Positions 5,764 through 7,218 of a DNA stretch of 7,218 nt are shown one piece after another. Numbering within the stretch: the stretch's first letter is position 1; every line of letters begins with the position of its first letter. This stretch comes from Clostridium sp. Lineage in GTDB: Bacteria; Bacillota; Clostridia; Clostridiales; Clostridiaceae. The stretch is taken from positions 1,063 to 8,280 of the forward strand of contig DPOH01000130.1 of assembly GCA_003539755.1 (NCBI GenBank). The letters are read 5' to 3'. Both the position numbers and the translations under genes were made by a program. A model generated the notes under the pieces. The model ran no database searches. It saw only the letters and a list, made by a program, of their open reading frames with translations, and had not been told where the DNA came from.

Positions 5764-7152
5764 ATGGGGAAATATATTTTTACCATAACCGCTGTTTTTC
5801 AAATTTTTGTGTTTGCTATAACATGCTATTACTTAATTTTGGGACTATTTGGACTTTTTAGGAAAAAAGAAAAAAAGAACTATGATCCTAAAAATAGATT
5901 TGCATTATTAATCGCAGCACATAATGAAGAAGTTGTTATTGGTAGTCTTATAGAGAGTATGCTTAAACTTGATTACCCTAAAGAAATGTATGATGTTTTT
6001 GTTATTGCAGATAACTGTACAGATAATACAGCAAAAATATCAAAAGAATATGGTGTCAATGTATGTGAAAGATTTAATAAAGATAAAAGAGGTAAAGGCT
6101 ATGCATTAGAATGGATGTTTGCAAAATTATTTAAAATGGATAAACAATATGATGCAATTGCCATATTTGATGCAGATAATCTTGTACATAAAGACTTCTT
6201 AAAAGAAATGAACTCAAAATTACAAGATGGATATAAAGTTGTACAAGGTTATATAGATAGTAAGAATCCTAGTGATTCATGGATTGCAGCAGCTTATTCA
6301 ATTGCATTCTGGACACAAAATAGAATGTTCCAGTTAGCAAGAGCTAATGTTGGATTTTCAAATCAAATAGGTGGAACAGGATTTGCAATAGAAACTGAAA
6401 CATTAAAAGAATTAGGTTGGGGAGCAACTTGCCTTACTGAAGACTTAGAGTTTACTTGTAAACTTGTTTTAAATGGAGAAAAAGTAGGCTGGGCACATGA
6501 TGCTATTATTTATGATGAAAAACCACTTAAATTAGGTCAATCTTGGACTCAAAGAAAAAGATGGATGCAAGGATTTACTGATGTTGCATCAAGATACTTC
6601 TTTAAGTTGTTGAAAAAATCAATTGTTGAAAGAAAGTTTTATGTATTTGATGCGGCTTTATATGTATTGCAACCATTTGTAACACTATTACTTGGTATAT
6701 CAGCAGTATTAACGTTAATACAGACTAATACTAGCGGTGTGAATATTTTCATAATAAATTATCTATTTAATGATGTTGCATTTAAAATATTCGTTATTAT
6801 ACAATTTTTAATTACACCGGTTATTTTAGCAATAGATAAAAAAGTATCAAAACCGTTTTTATTTATGATGGTTTTATATTCAAGTAATGTATTTATAATT
6901 CCATATTTAACTCAAAATATGAAAAACTGGCCATTAGCTTTAGCTATAACTATAGGATTTAACTTAGTATTTTTAGCAGCAACAGGATTATTCCTTGGAT
7001 GGAAGAACTTAGTTTTATTCTTTAGATTTTTATTATATGGATTATACACATTAACTTGGATTCCAATTACAATACAAGGTATATTAAATAAAAACAACAA
7101 AGAGTGGAGTCATACAAAACACGTTAGAAAAATTGAAATATGTGATGTATAA
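5764..7152 (+). CDS. Membrane family 2 glycosyltransferase, processive type (BcsA/PgaC-like)
   Basis: A 462-residue membrane protein with a GT2 catalytic domain between hydrophobic ends, as in COG1215 enzymes that extend beta-linked polysaccharides from UDP-sugars at the inner membrane face. One membrane segment is at about 5-32. The catalytic domain (about 45-275) shows AAHNEE (51-56), Asp83 in IADNCTDNT, the DxD-like DAD (136-138), GGTGFAIE (203-210), the general base Asp227 in TEDLEF, and QRKRW (263-267), which fits the QxxRW signature of processive synthases. Hydrophobic C-terminal segments lie at about 297-319, 341-356, 364-382, 390-412 and 415-438. All D, D, D and QxxRW elements are intact. 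The ATG at 5764 is chosen on the AGGAG site. No partner for export, modification or c-di-GMP sensing (for example PilZ) is visible in the gene or nearby, and strong hairpins flank it, so it appears monocistronic. The product (polysaccharide, glycolipid or other) cannot be told from sequence. Confidence 0.9.
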   Translation: MGKYIFTITAVFQIFVFAITCYYLILGLFGLFRKKEKKNYDPKNRFALLIAAHNEEVVIGSLIESMLKLDYPKEMYDVFVIADNCTDNTAKISKEYGVNVCERFNKDKRGKGYALEWMFAKLFKMDKQYDAIAIFDADNLVHKDFLKEMNSKLQDGYKVVQGYIDSKNPSDSWIAAAYSIAFWTQNRMFQLARANVGFSNQIGGTGFAIETETLKELGWGATCLTEDLEFTCKLVLNGEKVGWAHDAIIYDEKPLKLGQSWTQRKRWMQGFTDVASRYFFKLLKKSIVERKFYVFDAALYVLQPFVTLLLGISAVLTLIQTNTSGVNIFIINYLFNDVAFKIFVIIQFLITPVILAIDKKVSKPFLFMMVLYSSNVFIIPYLTQNMKNWPLALAITIGFNLVFLAATGLFLGWKNLVLFFRFLLYGLYTLTWIPITIQGILNKNNKEWSHTKHVRKIEICDV

Positions 7153-7157
7153 AGTTT

Positions 7158-7195
7158 ATCACTATGAAATTATAATTGATTTCATAGTGATTTTT
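7158..7195 (+). terminator. Strong intrinsic terminator of the glycosyltransferase gene
   Basis: A perfect 13-bp stem (7158-7170 with 7179-7191; arms ATCACTATGAAAT and ATTTCATAGTGAT) with an 8-base loop runs into TTTTT, then CTTGT. It begins 5 bases after the stop codon. This is a clear Rho-independent terminator showing that the glycosyltransferase is the last gene of its transcript. Confidence 0.9.
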
Positions 7196-7218
7196 CTTGT
7201 ATTTATGAATACCACAAG

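Noticed and set aside
5586..5786. Minus-strand frame of 66 codons across the glycosyltransferase leader
   Set aside because: It has low-complexity composition, runs across a good promoter, hairpin and ribosome binding site of the + strand gene, and has no start signal of its own.

Overview
The window is a stretch of very AT-rich, Gram-positive chromosome. The base composition, the purine-rich AGGAGG-type ribosome binding sites, the AGA/ATA/TTA codon preference and the gene families all point to Clostridium sensu stricto or a close relative. That assignment is an inference from style, since no 16S or other marker gene is present. All five protein genes lie on the + strand.

Layout. (1) Positions 1-53 hold a degenerate heptamer tandem repeat and a strong ribosome binding site, followed by pepF (54-1850), a cytosolic M3-family oligoendopeptidase F with a TTG start. 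(2) A long hairpin (1916-1963) separates it from a probable two-gene unit. The first gene is a rhomboid-family intramembrane serine protease with an unrecognised soluble N-terminal domain (2076-3128). The second is a six-helix membrane protein resembling the DUF2238/YjdF group (3173-3808). A 13-bp hairpin follows at 3853-3884. (3) An AT-rich leader precedes gdhA (4092-5438), a glutamate dehydrogenase of the short hexameric type, probably NADP(H)-linked. An excellent intrinsic terminator (5484-5525) closes it. (4) A 325-bp gap carries a good sigma-A-type promoter and a small hairpin just upstream of the ribosome binding site. It leads into a membrane-anchored, processive-type family 2 glycosyltransferase (5764-7152), closed by a second strong terminator (7158-7195).

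The genes do not form one pathway. pepF (peptide turnover) and gdhA (ammonia assimilation or glutamate catabolism) are housekeeping nitrogen-metabolism genes. The rhomboid/DUF2238 pair and the lone glycosyltransferase act at the membrane. Each block has its own ribosome binding site and is separated by hairpins, so I read the region as four transcription units.

I found no mobile element, CRISPR array, tRNA, rRNA, phage gene or recognisable defence system, and no convincing new multi-gene system. The least explained parts are the soluble N-terminus of the rhomboid protease and its DUF2238 neighbour, the substrate of the stand-alone glycosyltransferase, and the hairpins near the start sites at about 3134-3159 and 5727-5743.
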